From NCBI GenBank assembly GCA_027559495.1, contig JAMXSV010000023.1:434001-498000 (forward strand): a stretch of 64,000 nucleotides of DNA, written 5' to 3'. Positions within the stretch are counted from its first letter, which is position 1. Each line of letters opens with the position of its first letter. Of the stretch, positions 22,416 through 33,001 are shown in pieces. Both the position numbers and the translations under genes were made by a program. Source of the stretch: Aurifilum marmelostoma (lineage: Eukaryota; Ascomycota; Sordariomycetes; Diaporthales; Cryphonectriaceae). The notes under the pieces are model-generated. The model saw only the letters and a program-made list of their open reading frames with translations, was not told the origin of the DNA and made no database searches.

Positions 22416-23336
22416 TCATCCAATGGGCTTTGGCGCTTTGAGAACGATCGCAAAATTATTTCTGGATGCGCCCGAGCGCAGTTCTCGCTTGGTAAAGGTC
22501 ATGCCGTCGCCAAGGAGAGGGGGTCGCTCGGCACTCCGCCTGAACAAATAGTAGACGAGCTTCGAAGTCATCTTGGACCTTATCATTTCGTAACCGAGAG
22601 ACGCCAAGATGGCATTGAGTTTGTCTTGGTCCAGATAGCGAGAGTTGGTGACGCACGGTGCGGGTAGGACGAGAAACAGGCTGGGGAAGAACGGTCTCAG
22701 TTCTGCCTCCGTCCCATCTCTGAAGCAGGTTGATGTGCGCAGGAAGTCTAGCGTGCGGAGTAGCATGTCGCCACGGCCTTTGGGTTCCGGTACATAATTG
22801 AGCACGAGTGACAGGCTGATGATGTCAAATCTCTCGTCATCGTCCTTTGGCAGGGGCCGTTCCATGAAGTCTTGCTGAAGGATGCCTTCACCTTGACTGT
22901 TCAAGTCGATGCGCTCGATGTGAAAGAGACCGCTACGGGAGCATGCGTTGGTAATGCTGAGTGCCCCGATCTCCAGCATACGTAGACGTTGTAGCTCTTG
23001 GCTCGTGCTCGAGATCTTCAAGGTGAATTCGGGGGTGAGGTTCAGCCATTCCATGAGGACCCGCGAGCTGTCACCTCCCCTGTCGTTTCTCTGACCTTGG
23101 AGGCTTGCCTGTTGATATCTCTCGAGACCGCCAAGGGCAGCGATCTCTGCTGCTATCTTGGCCTCAGTTGCTTTGTCGCCATTTTGAGCGGCCTGCCTTT
23201 TGCGCTTTTCGAGGTGATGAATGTTGTTGATCAGCGTCCGGGTGGCTTGCCTGGAAATCGATCTCGGTTTCTGCAGAATAGGTGGGCGTCCGGCTGTTAA
23301 ATTGAGTTTCGACTTCTTCTTCTTGTTGGCTCCCAT
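22416..23336 (-). CDS. BMT2: 25S rRNA adenine-N(1) methyltransferase
   Basis: An uninterrupted frame of 306 residues from ATG 23334-23336. The N-terminus is Lys-rich (MGANKKKKSKL), consistent with nucleolar targeting. The family-typical RPPILQKPRSISRQATRTLI follows, then the SAM-binding strand LEIGALSITNAC, the acidic RIDLNSQG, and the catalytic-region signature DIISLSLVLNYVPEPKGRGDML. In yeast, Bmt2 makes m1A2142 in helix 65 of 25S rRNA; that role is transferred by homology. The gene is divergent from RPL25, with 338 nt between start codons. Confidence 0.92.
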   Translation of the reverse strand: MGANKKKKSKLNLTAGRPPILQKPRSISRQATRTLINNIHHLEKRKRQAAQNGDKATEAKIAAEIAALGGLERYQQASLQGQRNDRGGDSSRVLMEWLNLTPEFTLKISSTSQELQRLRMLEIGALSITNACSRSGLFHIERIDLNSQGEGILQQDFMERPLPKDDDERFDIISLSLVLNYVPEPKGRGDMLLRTLDFLRTSTCFRDGTEAELRPFFPSLFLVLPAPCVTNSRYLDQDKLNAILASLGYEMIRSKMTSKLVYYLFRRSAERPPLLGDGMTFTKRELRSGASRNNFAIVLKAPKPIG

Positions 23337-23674
23337 ATCGACTGTGATATATCTTGTTGAAGAAATGATAAGTTCATTCTTTATCAGGAGCTGTCCAGGT
23401 TTGTTGTTCGTGAGTTGAAGGCACTCCCGGAAATGCTTAGGTAAGTATGCTGAGCTAAGTTTGCCTGCTGCCACCACGGAGTTCCACCTCTGGATGAAGA
23501 AGAACACGTGATGCACTAACTGGATCGGGGGTGCTAGGCAAAAATTCAATGGTGGGAACACCAAAAATCTAGCATCTTTGCCGTTCGTTTTTCTCTCCTG
23601 CGACAACCAACCCAGCTCAACCGACAACCTCGAGTTCAACGACGCACCAACCATCACTCGCAGAGAATTCGAGA
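23337..23674. promoter_or_regulatory. Bidirectional promoter shared by BMT2 and RPL25
   Basis: The 338 nt separating two divergent start codons must hold both promoters and both 5' UTRs. The RPL25 side is pyrimidine/AC-rich (CAACCAACCCAGCTCAACC and similar), like many ribosomal-protein leaders. No specific factor site was assigned. Confidence 0.65.
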
Positions 23675-24552
23675 TGGCTCCTCCTAAGACAGGTTCGACA
23701 CCCTGATGCGATTCTTTCCGATCGAAAGATCAAACTCGAAAAAGATGAAGTTGCGCACGCTTTCAACCTGAGGGTCAGGTACGAGGTCGACCGTTTTGTT
23801 GCCTACCTCTGGGGCAGACGCGGACGACGACGACCTCGACGCCACTAGACACCAGGCGACGATGCGATGCATTCCAGCAGCAGCAGACTTTGCGAGTTCT
23901 TTCACCGCAGAAAGGGCGATTGCTGATGCGTCATGTTCTGATCAGGTACCAAGGGCAAGGCCGGCTCCAAGAAGGCCAAGGATGCCGCCAAGGCTGCTCT
24001 GAAGGGTGTAAGTAATCAATGATGCTGCTCAAGCCGTAATGTTGGAATTCCTGTGACTTGCGTGTTTGGAAATCCAAGATCGCTAACCCATCTCCTTGAC
24101 AAACAGGTTCACTCCCACAAGAAGGCCAAGGTCAGAACCTCGACCTCTTTCCGCCGCCCCAAGACCCTCGTCCTGGCCCGCGACCCCAAGTACCCCCGCA
24201 AGGCCATCCACCACGAGCCTCGCCTGGATGAGCACAAGATCATCGTCCACCCTCTCAACACTGAGTCCGCCATGAAGAAGATCGAGGAGAACAACACCCT
24301 CGTCTTCATCGTCGACGTCAAGGCCAACAAGGCTCAGATCAAGTCCGCCCTGAAGAAGCTGTACGACATTGACACCGTCAAGATCAACACTCTGATCCGG
24401 TATGTGGTATCCTGATCCTCAAATATACTGGGACAAGTTCAATTGCTGACCTCGAATACAACAGCCCTGACGGCTCCAAGAAGGCTTACGCCCGCCTGAC
24501 CCCCGACGTTGATGCTCTCGACATTGCCGCTACCAAGCTGGCCCTCGTCTAA
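23675..24552 (+). CDS. RPL25: 60S ribosomal protein L25 (uL23)
   Basis: Four exons (23675-23693, 23946-24007, 24107-24399, 24465-24552) give 153 residues. The order matches uL23: a basic eukaryotic N-terminal extension (MAPPKTGTKGKAGSKKAKD) that acts as a nuclear import signal in yeast L25, then VHSHKKAKVRTSTSFRRPKT, the conserved core KAIHHEPRLDEHKIIVHPLN, FIVDVKANKAQIKSALKKLY and the C-terminal RPDGSKKAYARL. The protein sits near the polypeptide exit tunnel and contacts the signal recognition particle. Codon use is highly biased to C-ending codons, as for an abundant protein. The first exon is only 19 nt and intron 1 (252 nt) may host a snoRNA. Confidence 0.96.
23701..23776 (+). ncRNA. Possible box C/D-like snoRNA in RPL25 intron 1 (speculative)
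   Basis: Within intron 1, ACCC-TGATGCG at 23701-23711 and CTGA-GGGT at 23769-23776 could form a terminal stem with a C-like box and a perfect D box 57 nt apart. AGATGA at about 23744-23749 could be a C' box. The C box departs from RTGATGA at two positions and no rRNA target was verified. Confidence 0.2.
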
Positions 24553-25026
24553 GCGCTCTCATGGTGGAGTTTGATGGGCTTTTTGACAAAAATTTCTGGG
24601 GGATCACGGATACAAAAGGGAAATGAATGAATTCTGGGCATTCAAACGGCGTCAAACAGGATTTCGAGGAGCTCTTGATACCAATGAAATGAATTGACAA
24701 GTCCTCATTCTGCCCCTCAATGCGTAACGCCTCTACATATGTGACCTGGCCATTCTCTTCCTTGATGTATCGAGAGGAGATATCTACACAAGTAAAAGCA
24801 TGCATTCAACTCGTGATGTTCCAAAACATTTCGCTTGTATGCCATAGCCATCTACAACTCCCTTTAAGTAGCCGCAGCGTTCTACCCGACCCTTAGAGCG
24901 AATGTACCACGTCGCTCGGCACCACCAGCGCAGCCCGTCATGGCTGTCCAGTCTCGTGTGCATGTCATCGCCCCGGGCCCATCCCATTTGCCGTATGTTG
25001 TCCTGCGTCACACATGCTTCCAGTAT
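24553..25026. other. Intergenic, convergent 3' flanks of RPL25 and TIM8
   Basis: The 474 nt between two facing stop codons. Probably both 3' UTRs; no gene seen. Confidence 0.6.
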
Positions 25027-25394
25027 CTAGCCCTGGCGCATGCCCTGCAGATGCTTGACAGCCAGCACGCTCGCGTCCATGAACCGGTCCACGCAGTTGG
25101 CCAGGCATGACTGCTCGCCCCCGTCCAGCGCATTGCTCCTGATCGATCCCGTGACGCATTTCTTGAAGCACATCTCGGTCAGGTCGTGCGACCCTGTATT
25201 TTGATAGTATATCCGTCAGCACTGAGTAGGTGGGAGAATAGGGGAACACTCGGTAGCTGTAGACAACGGAGGGGATGCGTACGTTGCTGGATCTGAGCCT
25301 TCTGCTGCTCGTTGTTGATGAACTGGCGCAGCTCCTGCTTGTCCTTGGCGCTGAGCCGGTCCAGGTCGGCCTGGTCGAACGAGGTAGAGTCCAT
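25027..25394 (-). CDS. TIM8: Mitochondrial import inner-membrane translocase subunit Tim8
   Basis: Exons 25394-25283 and 25193-25027, joined across an 89-nt GTACGC/CAG intron, give 92 residues. The product begins MDSTSFDQADLDRLSAKDKQ. It carries the small-Tim twin CX3C signature (CFKKC and CLANC, 17 residues between them), which forms two disulphides in the intermembrane space. FINNEQQKAQIQQ and the closing RFMDASVLAVKHLQ are typical of Tim8, and the length is normal. Tim8 pairs with Tim13 to chaperone hydrophobic precursors to the TIM22/TIM23 complexes. Confidence 0.93.
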
Positions 25395-27198
25395 GATCGT
25401 CTGTGGGAGGGGAGGGGAGGGTTTGTTTGGGCGCGGGAGGAGGGGGTCGGTTTGCGCAAGAGATGGGAAGGAGGTTGGTCGGCTTGGTGGGTAGGCTTTG
25501 GTTTGCGCAAGGTCAGTGACGCTAAGAATCTTTTGAAGCTGACTGCGCGGACCAATGGGGTTCGTTCCCTTTCAGGCGATGGACCCCTGCCAGACCTGAC
25601 CGGAGAGGTCTCTAGGAGGGGCTCACGATGGCATCTACATTCTGCAATGTAACTAGACCTTAGTAGAAAGAGACAAAAAGTCTGTTTGTTATCGTCGAGT
25701 TGTTGGCCATCTTTCTTCTTTTCCAACGAATTTACTTTTGTCAAGGTTGGATAGGGCCCTTTGTCAAAAGGCTTGAGCCCAATTGAACCACGTTACCTGG
25801 TGCTACGCCAAGGATGCGCTGCAACATGCTTGGGATTAGGGGATAGGGGAACGGGTCTCCTGAAGCAGGTCGAGGCAAGAGAAGGTATAAGACTTGTATG
25901 CTTGTAAGAGGAAGACTGGTGTATGGAGCTTACTCACAGGTTCTCTCTAATTCTGCTGCAGCAGACTTGGACCCTCACCCGTGTGCCCTCTCCTATCATA
26001 GTACGTCAGTCAGGCATAAAGGCAGGCGGGTTATGTAGTCTTGTCCTTCTCCTTCCCTGCCACAATCTCTTTCATCAGTCTGTTCCTATGGAGCGTATAG
26101 GAACTGCTACCAATCAGGGCAAAAGGGGCATGAAAGAGCTTACAGTGAGCTAAAGGTTCACCGGCACTCTAGCAAAGGAACATCCTGTCAGTAGCTTTAC
26201 CAACGATGATCTGAGATGGGCATATCTACACATTTTGGCCATCTAGGTGTAACAAGAAACTGGTTGAAAGACTGAGCAGTGTTACAAACGTGAGTCTTTC
26301 TCCAATATGGAGGGTTTCCAGTAATCAGCCCAACTGACAAAGAAAGGAGTGGTTGAGACAGTCCAGCCCAAGGCAGTATACCTTGCATTGGAGTCACTTT
26401 AATCCATACATAATCTGGGCACTTGTGGATCAGAATAGAGCCCTATGAATTAATTAGTGTATGAGGTGAGTTTTGCAGATTTGAATCTGCTTGTAAGATG
26501 GGTAGACTTTCAAGAGGCCGATGGAGTGAGTCCAGGGTTTGTTGCTTCCTAGGTGTTGAGTAGGGACAATAGCATACACTGATCCATTTGAGATAGAAAA
26601 AGAGAAAATCCTCATTTTCTGCACAAAAAGAAAAATAGAAAAACATGATCTTTTCCCAACAATTCTCAGCATTCCTTATTGCTGTGTTGCATGGAACTCC
26701 TCGATCATGAGCTGGGATTCATTAGTTGTGATGCTTTATATGGGCTACAGCCTGTCTTAGTCAGCACAGTCGCACTTGCGCACTGAGTCTGTGGCATGCG
26801 GGGATCACTGCTACTCATTTGACCCCATGTCTGTCGCCTGGTCTCCTTATCCACCCACGGCACCTTGTTCCGACATCATTCAACGCATTCCATCAACCTC
26901 AACGCGACCTGCATCAGCTTTCAGTGGTCTGACGACACAAGATACCCCTCACTTTTGTTTGAAACCTGTAACACCATTGTAGAACTCCTCCTGCACCCTT
27001 CTCAAGAACTTCCGCCACGACACGCCCCCTTACGGCCGCCGCCATCCAAATCGCATCCCGCGACCTCATCCAAGCCAGCGACAAGCCATCCCCGGATCAT
27101 CAAGTATCGCATCCGGGTCCCCTAGCATACAACCGCAATAACCGGTCGTCCTTTGGCCTCGTCCAGTGTGGGAGTGACGAGGCCTTGTTAGACACATC
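25395..27198. other. 1.8-kb intergenic region
   Basis: No gene recognised. The part nearest TIM8 is G-rich on the plus strand (its promoter or leader). About 26,150-26,750 is A/T-rich and CpG-poor and may be an eroded repeat. The last 300 nt are C/A-rich and likely the SGF73 leader. Confidence 0.5.
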
Positions 27199-28872
27199 AT
27201 GGGCGACGATCGCAAAGGTGAGTGCGCGCACATACACGCGGTAAACGATGTCCCAACTGACGCGTCTTCTCTCGGTCCAGACGATGAGGCCACCATAAAG
27301 GTCGCCTCCAAGAAGAACCATTCCTCGGGGAAAACCAAGGTGGGCGCCTTCAAATTGAAGGACAGGTTTCCGAAGATCAAGGAGCCCGGTGATTATCTGG
27401 GGGGCCACGTTGTGGAAGGTCTGTGTACGCAGCTGAGAGCCCTCCCGATACCCGACCCATCCCCGTCATCCATCGCAGGTTCGACTGACAGCTAGCTCGG
27501 ACAGACTCGAAGAAGCCCAAAGCTGGTGCTGCAGCGAACCGTGTACCATCGCCCGGTCCTGCCGTCAATCACCTCGACGATCTCCCCCACGAGACCTTTA
27601 CCAAAGGCATACCACTGGCCGACTTCCCGTCCCTGACCTCTTGTAAGTGGTGCAAGAAGAGCGTCCTGATGACGACTGCCGTGGAGCATATCAATGGGTG
27701 CCTGAGGATCAAGAAGGAGAAGGCCAACCGCAAGAAGGCCGCCCGGGAAGCCCGCGAGCGCGCCAAGGAGCAGGCTGCGCGCGAGGAGCGTGAGCGCCGC
27801 GCAGAAGAAGAGGGTATTACCCTCCCGCCGGAACCGGACAGCGACGACGACGAAGAAGAGCAGAAGCCCGAACCAGGCAAGACGACCAAGAAGGCTGCTG
27901 CTGCTGGTAAGAAGGCCAGTGGTGGGAGTGGAGGTGCAGGGGGGGCCGCTGCTGGCGATGGAGACCTGAAGGGCAAGAAGAGGAAGCCTGAGGGAGAGCC
28001 TGATAAAGCTCCGAAGCCCAAGAAGAAGAAGGATGAGCCAAAGCCAAAGACGAAGCCAAAGGGTAAGTTATCGCAACAAGCCACAACCTTGCGACGGGCC
28101 CATCTCCTAAAGATGGCTAGTCTCGTTCACCCCCATACCTCCATCATCATTTCCGTTTTTTTTTTTTTTTTTTGGCTAACTTTCGATGATTAAACAGGTC
28201 CTGTCGATGTCGAGAGACAATGTGGTGTACCCCTGCCCAATGGACAGCCCTGTGCTAGGTCCTTGACATGCAAGTCTCACAGCATGGGAGCCAAGCGGGC
28301 CGTGGCGGGACGGTCTCTCCCATACGACATGCTACTAGCTGCGTACCAGAAGAAGAACCAGGCTCGTCAGCAGAGTAAGTCGTGTTGTTCTCACCGACAT
28401 TTATGGAATGTTCCACGTTCTAACCTGTTAACCTGCAGAGGCCGCTCTGGATGCCAATGCTCCTATCGAGGAGGAGGATGACCCCAACGCCGGCCCCATC
28501 GATTCTGACGAGGAGTACAATGCTGTCATGAGCTCGCTCAGGAAATGGAACCCGCAGCCCGTCGTGCCACAACCCCAGCTCAACTTCCTTAAGAGGGAGA
28601 CCCAGCTCGTGCGGCTGCGCCACGCACTCGATGCTGCCACAGACAACGGCCGCAAGAGCATCTTCAAGGTCAAGGGCTACGGCGCGCAACGCCTACCCCC
28701 CGGACACCCTGGCCACCGTCCCCCGGTTCCTATGCTCCCGGGCCTGGATGCTCCCGGCGAGGAGGATGACGACCTGTCCATGCTGGGAGGTGGCGTGCCT
28801 GGCAGCGCCATGTCGGCTGCTTTTACGCCCATGACGCAGCAGAGACAACTGTCGGCGGGTGGCCCGGCTTAA
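27199..28872 (+). CDS. SGF73: SAGA complex subunit Sgf73 (ataxin-7 homologue)
   Basis: Five exons (27199-27217, 27281-27418, 27505-28062, 28198-28374, 28439-28872) give 441 residues. The N-terminal zinc finger CKWCKKSVLMTTAVEHINGC (C-x2-C-x11-H-x3-C) is the part that tethers the deubiquitinase module in yeast. A long charged Lys/Glu segment follows (about 150-235), then the SCA7 domain (ERQCGVPLPNGQPCARSLTC, then KSHSMGAKRAVAGRSLPYD). SAGA is the Gcn5 histone acetyltransferase/Ubp8 deubiquitinase coactivator. Intron 2 uses a weaker donor, GTCTGT, but its frame and acceptor fit. The first exon is 19 nt. A run of 19 T's sits in the intron before the SCA7 exon. Confidence 0.92.
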
Positions 28873-29798
28873 GAGAAACTGGACAACCTTGTATGACTGT
28901 AAACCTGTGTCGGGCAGTCAGCATACTGAATTCGGGATCGCACGGTGTTGGGGGCTCGGAATGTTGGTTTGTTGTTTATGATTCCCTCAACTTGGTCGAG
29001 GGCAGTGTAGTATAGTGTCCTTTGTCTTTGAATAGTTCACGCGACAGGACGTATGGATGCTGAGAAAGTTACCACGGAAAAGGGATACGCGACTACGAAA
29101 TCATTCTGTTTTCACCATTGCTTTGCCTTGCTGGCACTCTTGGCCCGTGACTTGATTGGGCTTCCCTCTACTCACCTCATCAGGCGGTGCCAGATGATGT
29201 TAAGAGTAGAGAAGGGAGGAAGGGGGTTGAGAGCACATTCTGTATGGTCAAGGAGAGCGCCTTTATCGTCTGCCTGGGGACAGTTCAAGGATTGCCCTGT
29301 AGAGACGGTACATAGTAAAACGTCTCACGGATCTTGAGGCCCTCGTAAGACAAATCGTGTTTATACTACAATGTACAGCCTGACAGGGGCTGCCCGCCGT
29401 GAGAATCCGGGGTAGACCCACCCGACTGCAGCAAGCCGAGGCTGGCCCCAGACGGGATGACGTCGACCCCAAATCGCCCGATCTCGTGCGAATAGAAACA
29501 AAAAAAAGAGAAAGGACGAGACGAAACGAACCACCAAAATCCTTCTATTGCATTCATTCATCATTCATCTACCGCTTTCAGGAGAGAAACCGACGAAGCC
29601 TCCACTGCATACGCTCAATACTCGACCAGATCGTTCGAACTTAGTGTCTGAAGAATCCTCACGCTGTACCAGATCACACGTGCTCCAGCCCCCCAAAACA
29701 CCACTCCCGTCTCACGGCGCGCCATCCCGTCCGTCATTCGTTCACAAACCACACATACCAATCTGCCTGGCCGTCCCGGCCCCAGAGCGGCGAATACT
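28873..29798. other. Intergenic between SGF73 and ANT1
   Basis: 926 nt between two plus-strand genes, with no gene visible. A CACGTG E-box lies at about 29,687 and could serve the downstream gene. Confidence 0.5.
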
Positions 29799-31113
29799 AT
29801 GCCGGCAGACAAGTTCCTCCCGGCCATAGGCCACGCCGTGTCCGGTGCAGTCGGGACCGCCATCTCGACAACGGCAACATACCCGCTGGACCTGGTCAAC
29901 ACCCGGCTCAAGGTCCAGCGGGCCATTGCCTCGTCGACTGAGCAGTACGACGGCCTCCTCGATGCTTTTTCCAAGATATATGAGCGCGAGGGCGGCCTGG
30001 CGGCGTTCTATGCGGGTCTCGGGTCTGATGTCGCCAAGAGCGTTGCTGTATGGATTGAAACCCTTCTTAGTTGCCACTTTTAGATTCGACCCCAAAGCAG
30101 AATAGTGATAGTTAATACTGACTATATCCATTTCTCTCTCTCCCATACAGGACAGCTTTCTCTTCTTCCTCTTCTACACATGGTTCCGCGCTCGCCGGTC
30201 CCGAGCCAACAGCCGCCGGCTCCCCGCCTGGGAAGAGCTCGCCGTGGGCGCCGCAGCAGGCGCCTGCGCGCGCCTCTTCACCACGCCCATCAGCACCGTC
30301 GTGACGCGGAAACAGACCGCCTCGCTCATCGCGGCTGACGAGGCCGCCGGCGGCCGCCAGAACATGACCGGCGCCGACCTCTCGTTCGCGGAGGTGCTGC
30401 ACGTCATCCGGGCGGAGCGGGGCCTCCTGGGCCTGTGGTCCGGGTACAGCGCCACCCTGGTGCTGACGCTGAACCCCAGCGTTACCTTTTACCTGCAGCA
30501 CGCGCTGAAGAAGGCGATCGTGGACGGGGGCCGTGTCGGGGCCGGCGAGGGCGGCGCCGTGACGTTTCTGGTTGCGGCGCTGAGTAAAGTTGTCGCCACG
30601 GCGGCGACGTATCCTTTTAATATCGGCAAGGCGAGGATGCAGGTCTCTACCCCGGACAGCCCAAGGTCAGAGACGCCGTTGTCACAAGAGACAAAGGGTG
30701 ATGTTCTGTCATCATCGTCGTCGTCGTCGTCAGACAAACGAGAACACAGTCCAGTTCAATCCATAAGCCGGCGCATTCAGCGTCTGTGCGGGGACAACAT
30801 ATTTACGACCATCATGGAGACTGCGAGGGCCGAGGGAGTCTCGGCACTGTATGACGGGCTGACAGGCGAGCTGCTCAAGGCCTTCTTCAACCACGGGACG
30901 ACAATGCTGTCCAAGGATATTGTCCACGGTCTGCTTGTCCGGTTGTATTTTTTCACCTTGGTCATCATCCAGAAATCGTCGACCTCGCAAGTCTTGCTTT
31001 CGAAGCTGTCCAGCAAGAGATTTGGAGGAGAACTGAGACATAGGCTGATGAGAGGTGCTCTTGTCATGAGTCTTGTGGATTGGACTCGAAAGAATATCAT
31101 TGTGACCAGATAG
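29799..31113 (+). CDS. ANT1: Peroxisomal adenine-nucleotide carrier (mitochondrial carrier family)
   Basis: Exons 29799-30047 and 30151-31113 give 403 residues. All three carrier signatures are present: YPLDLVNTRLK (about 28-38), TPISTVVTRKQ and YPFNIGKARMQ. The second is degenerate, as in peroxisomal ANT1/PMP47 carriers. These exchange cytosolic ATP for peroxisomal AMP to feed fatty-acid activation. The join restores AKSVAD-SFLFFLFYTWFR, the PMP47-type second helix. A Ser-rich insertion (about 250-285, with an eight-Ser run) separates repeat 3 halves. The C-terminus extends about 60 residues beyond the last helix with a hydrophobic patch. The stop lies 133 nt from the stop of the convergent NOSIP-type gene. 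Confidence 0.87.
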
Positions 31114-31246
31114 CGGGCATAGTGTCGAGTCTGGAAAGCCCAGATATGTTATTCAAAAATAAATAAGATGTGAAAATAGTATTGCCCAAGGCAACATGGC
31201 GAATCCAGACGGCTCTTGCCTCTCTCTTTTGGCTTCCGCGTCCACA

Positions 31247-32558
31247 TTAACACTGGAAGGCAGTCCCTGACCTCTTGACCTCGTTGACTCCACCAGCAGA
31301 GAAACCTGTGCCATCACTCTTCAGCTCGACGATGCCCGGTCGTATCTTGTCCTTGTCCTTCTTGTGATCGCTCTTCTTGGGCGCCCGCTCCGTGACATCC
31401 CCATCGCACGTGTAGCATCGCACCGTGTCGGGGCCGTCCGCGTCGTCCGGGTGAGCGTGGGGATCCACACGGCCCGACGGCTTCATGAACTGGCCGGCGC
31501 AGGCCCTGCAGAGCACATGCCCGCAGGGTTTGGCAAGCATCGCCCTGGACGAGTTTGTCAGGGCCTTCTTGCAGCTGGGACATATCCTCGTCCTGGCCTG
31601 GGCGGCCCCCTTGGACTTGTCGTCCTGCTCCTCCTCGGCGAAGTTGATGGTCACCAGCATGTGTAGCGAGTACGGGTGGGAGCTGTTCTCCTGCGAGGAC
31701 GGGCACACGGGGGATGTCTTGACCTTCTTCTTGACCTCGTGCAGCTTGTCCTTGGTGTTGGACGTCGGGACCACAGAGGGTACCCAGAAGGACGGCAGGG
31801 TGGGTTTGGCGTTCTGCAGCAGAGCCATGGTGGTCAGTAACCCCAAATCAAAATTTTTTTTAGTAGAACAGACACATCGCACGAAAGGAATTGCCGTCTA
31901 AAGTGAAATGCAATACAACCCACCTTTTCATCCTCGATGGCCTTTCGTGCTTTCGCGCGGTCATCCTCAGCAGACCGAGCAACCTCGTCCTCATCAAGCG
32001 CAAACTTGCGCTTCGCACCTCTTCTCGCCTCGCCGCCCACCTCCTCCGGGACAGCAGAACTCGACTCCACCGTCCTCCCACCACCACCACTGCCACCACC
32101 AACGTCCAACCCAGCCTGCACAAGCTCAAACTCCCGCACCGCCCTGGCCCGGGCCTCCTCGTCGCCCCGCGCCCTCGCCTCGGCGGCCTCCTTCTCCTCG
32201 GCCTCGCGCGCCTTCTCCGCGCGCCTGATCTCCTTCTTCTGCGCCAGGATGTTGCTCAGGGCGCACTCGCGGCAAAAGATGTGGCCCAGCGCGCAGGCGA
32301 CGGGGTCGACGGCGTGGCCCAGGCACAGCGAGCACGAGCCGAAGGGGAGGAAGGAGTCGCGGCCCAGGCGGGCGGAGGAGGCGGCCCAGGCGGACTTGGC
32401 CATCGCCCGCTCGTGCGAGGTGAAGACGGGGCGGGAGGTATTTCTTTTGCCTGCGCTGTTAGACTGTGGCGTTCTCTCTTTTTTTTGGGGGGGGGGAGGG
32501 GGGAGGAAGAGAGAAGGAGGGGGGAGTGGGGGGGGGGGGGGGACGTACTGTGTGACAT
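31247..32558 (-). CDS. NOSIP-type RING/U-box protein (putative E3 ubiquitin ligase)
   Basis: Exons 32558-32549, 32450-31924 and 31813-31247 give 367 residues. The 10-nt first exon encodes MSH plus one base. Joining gives MSHSKRNTSRPVFTSHERAM, the invariant NOSIP start. A first zinc-binding module follows (CSLCLGHAVDPVAC, then HIFCREC), a charged coiled-coil (about 75-170), LPSFWVPSVVP, and a C-terminal C4-type RING/U-box (CPSCKKAL, then KPCGHVLCRAC). NOSIP proteins are nuclear E3 ligases found with late spliceosomes; the role is inferred. Intron 1 holds two G/C homopolymers, one starting right after the donor. Confidence 0.9.
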
Positions 32559-33001
32559 TGTGGCTGGATGTGGTAATGAACCACAGATATGAAGAGAGAG
32601 AGATGGAAATTAATATGAGGAGAGACCTTCGACAAGGTCTTGAGCTTTGTCGAGTCCAGCTGGGGGGTGAGGCTCTTGTGCTTTGCGAGGTTGTCGGCTC
32701 TCGAGCTTCATGTCGACGACGACGGTACACAGAGCAGGAGACTAGGCGAGTATTACATAATCCACTGAACCACCCCCCCCCGGATAACGACGCGTCTCTC
32801 TTACCGCGCGCCGTCCATTATTTGGGAGATGTAACCGACTTTCTTCCAAACCTCGACACTTCTCACCACCAAAACACCTTTCGCATACCCTCAAATCACG
32901 CACAAATTGAAACCAAAAGGCAGCCAGATGGAAGACATATAGCAAAACCCCCACCACCAAACAAAACAGAGCAGAAAAGCAACCCAAAACACAACCAAAC
33001 A
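32559..33001. promoter_or_regulatory. Bidirectional promoter between the NOSIP-type gene and NNF1
   Basis: 443 nt between two divergent start codons, containing both promoters. The NNF1 side is A/C-rich (CAAAACACAACCAAAC type), as in many fungal leaders. A 9-C run lies at 32773-32781. Confidence 0.55.

Noticed and set aside
31937..33001. Upstream open extension of the NNF1 frame (656 residues in total)
   Set aside because: The extension is antisense to the NOSIP-type gene and crosses poly-G sequence; the NNF1 homology starts after the ATG at 33002.
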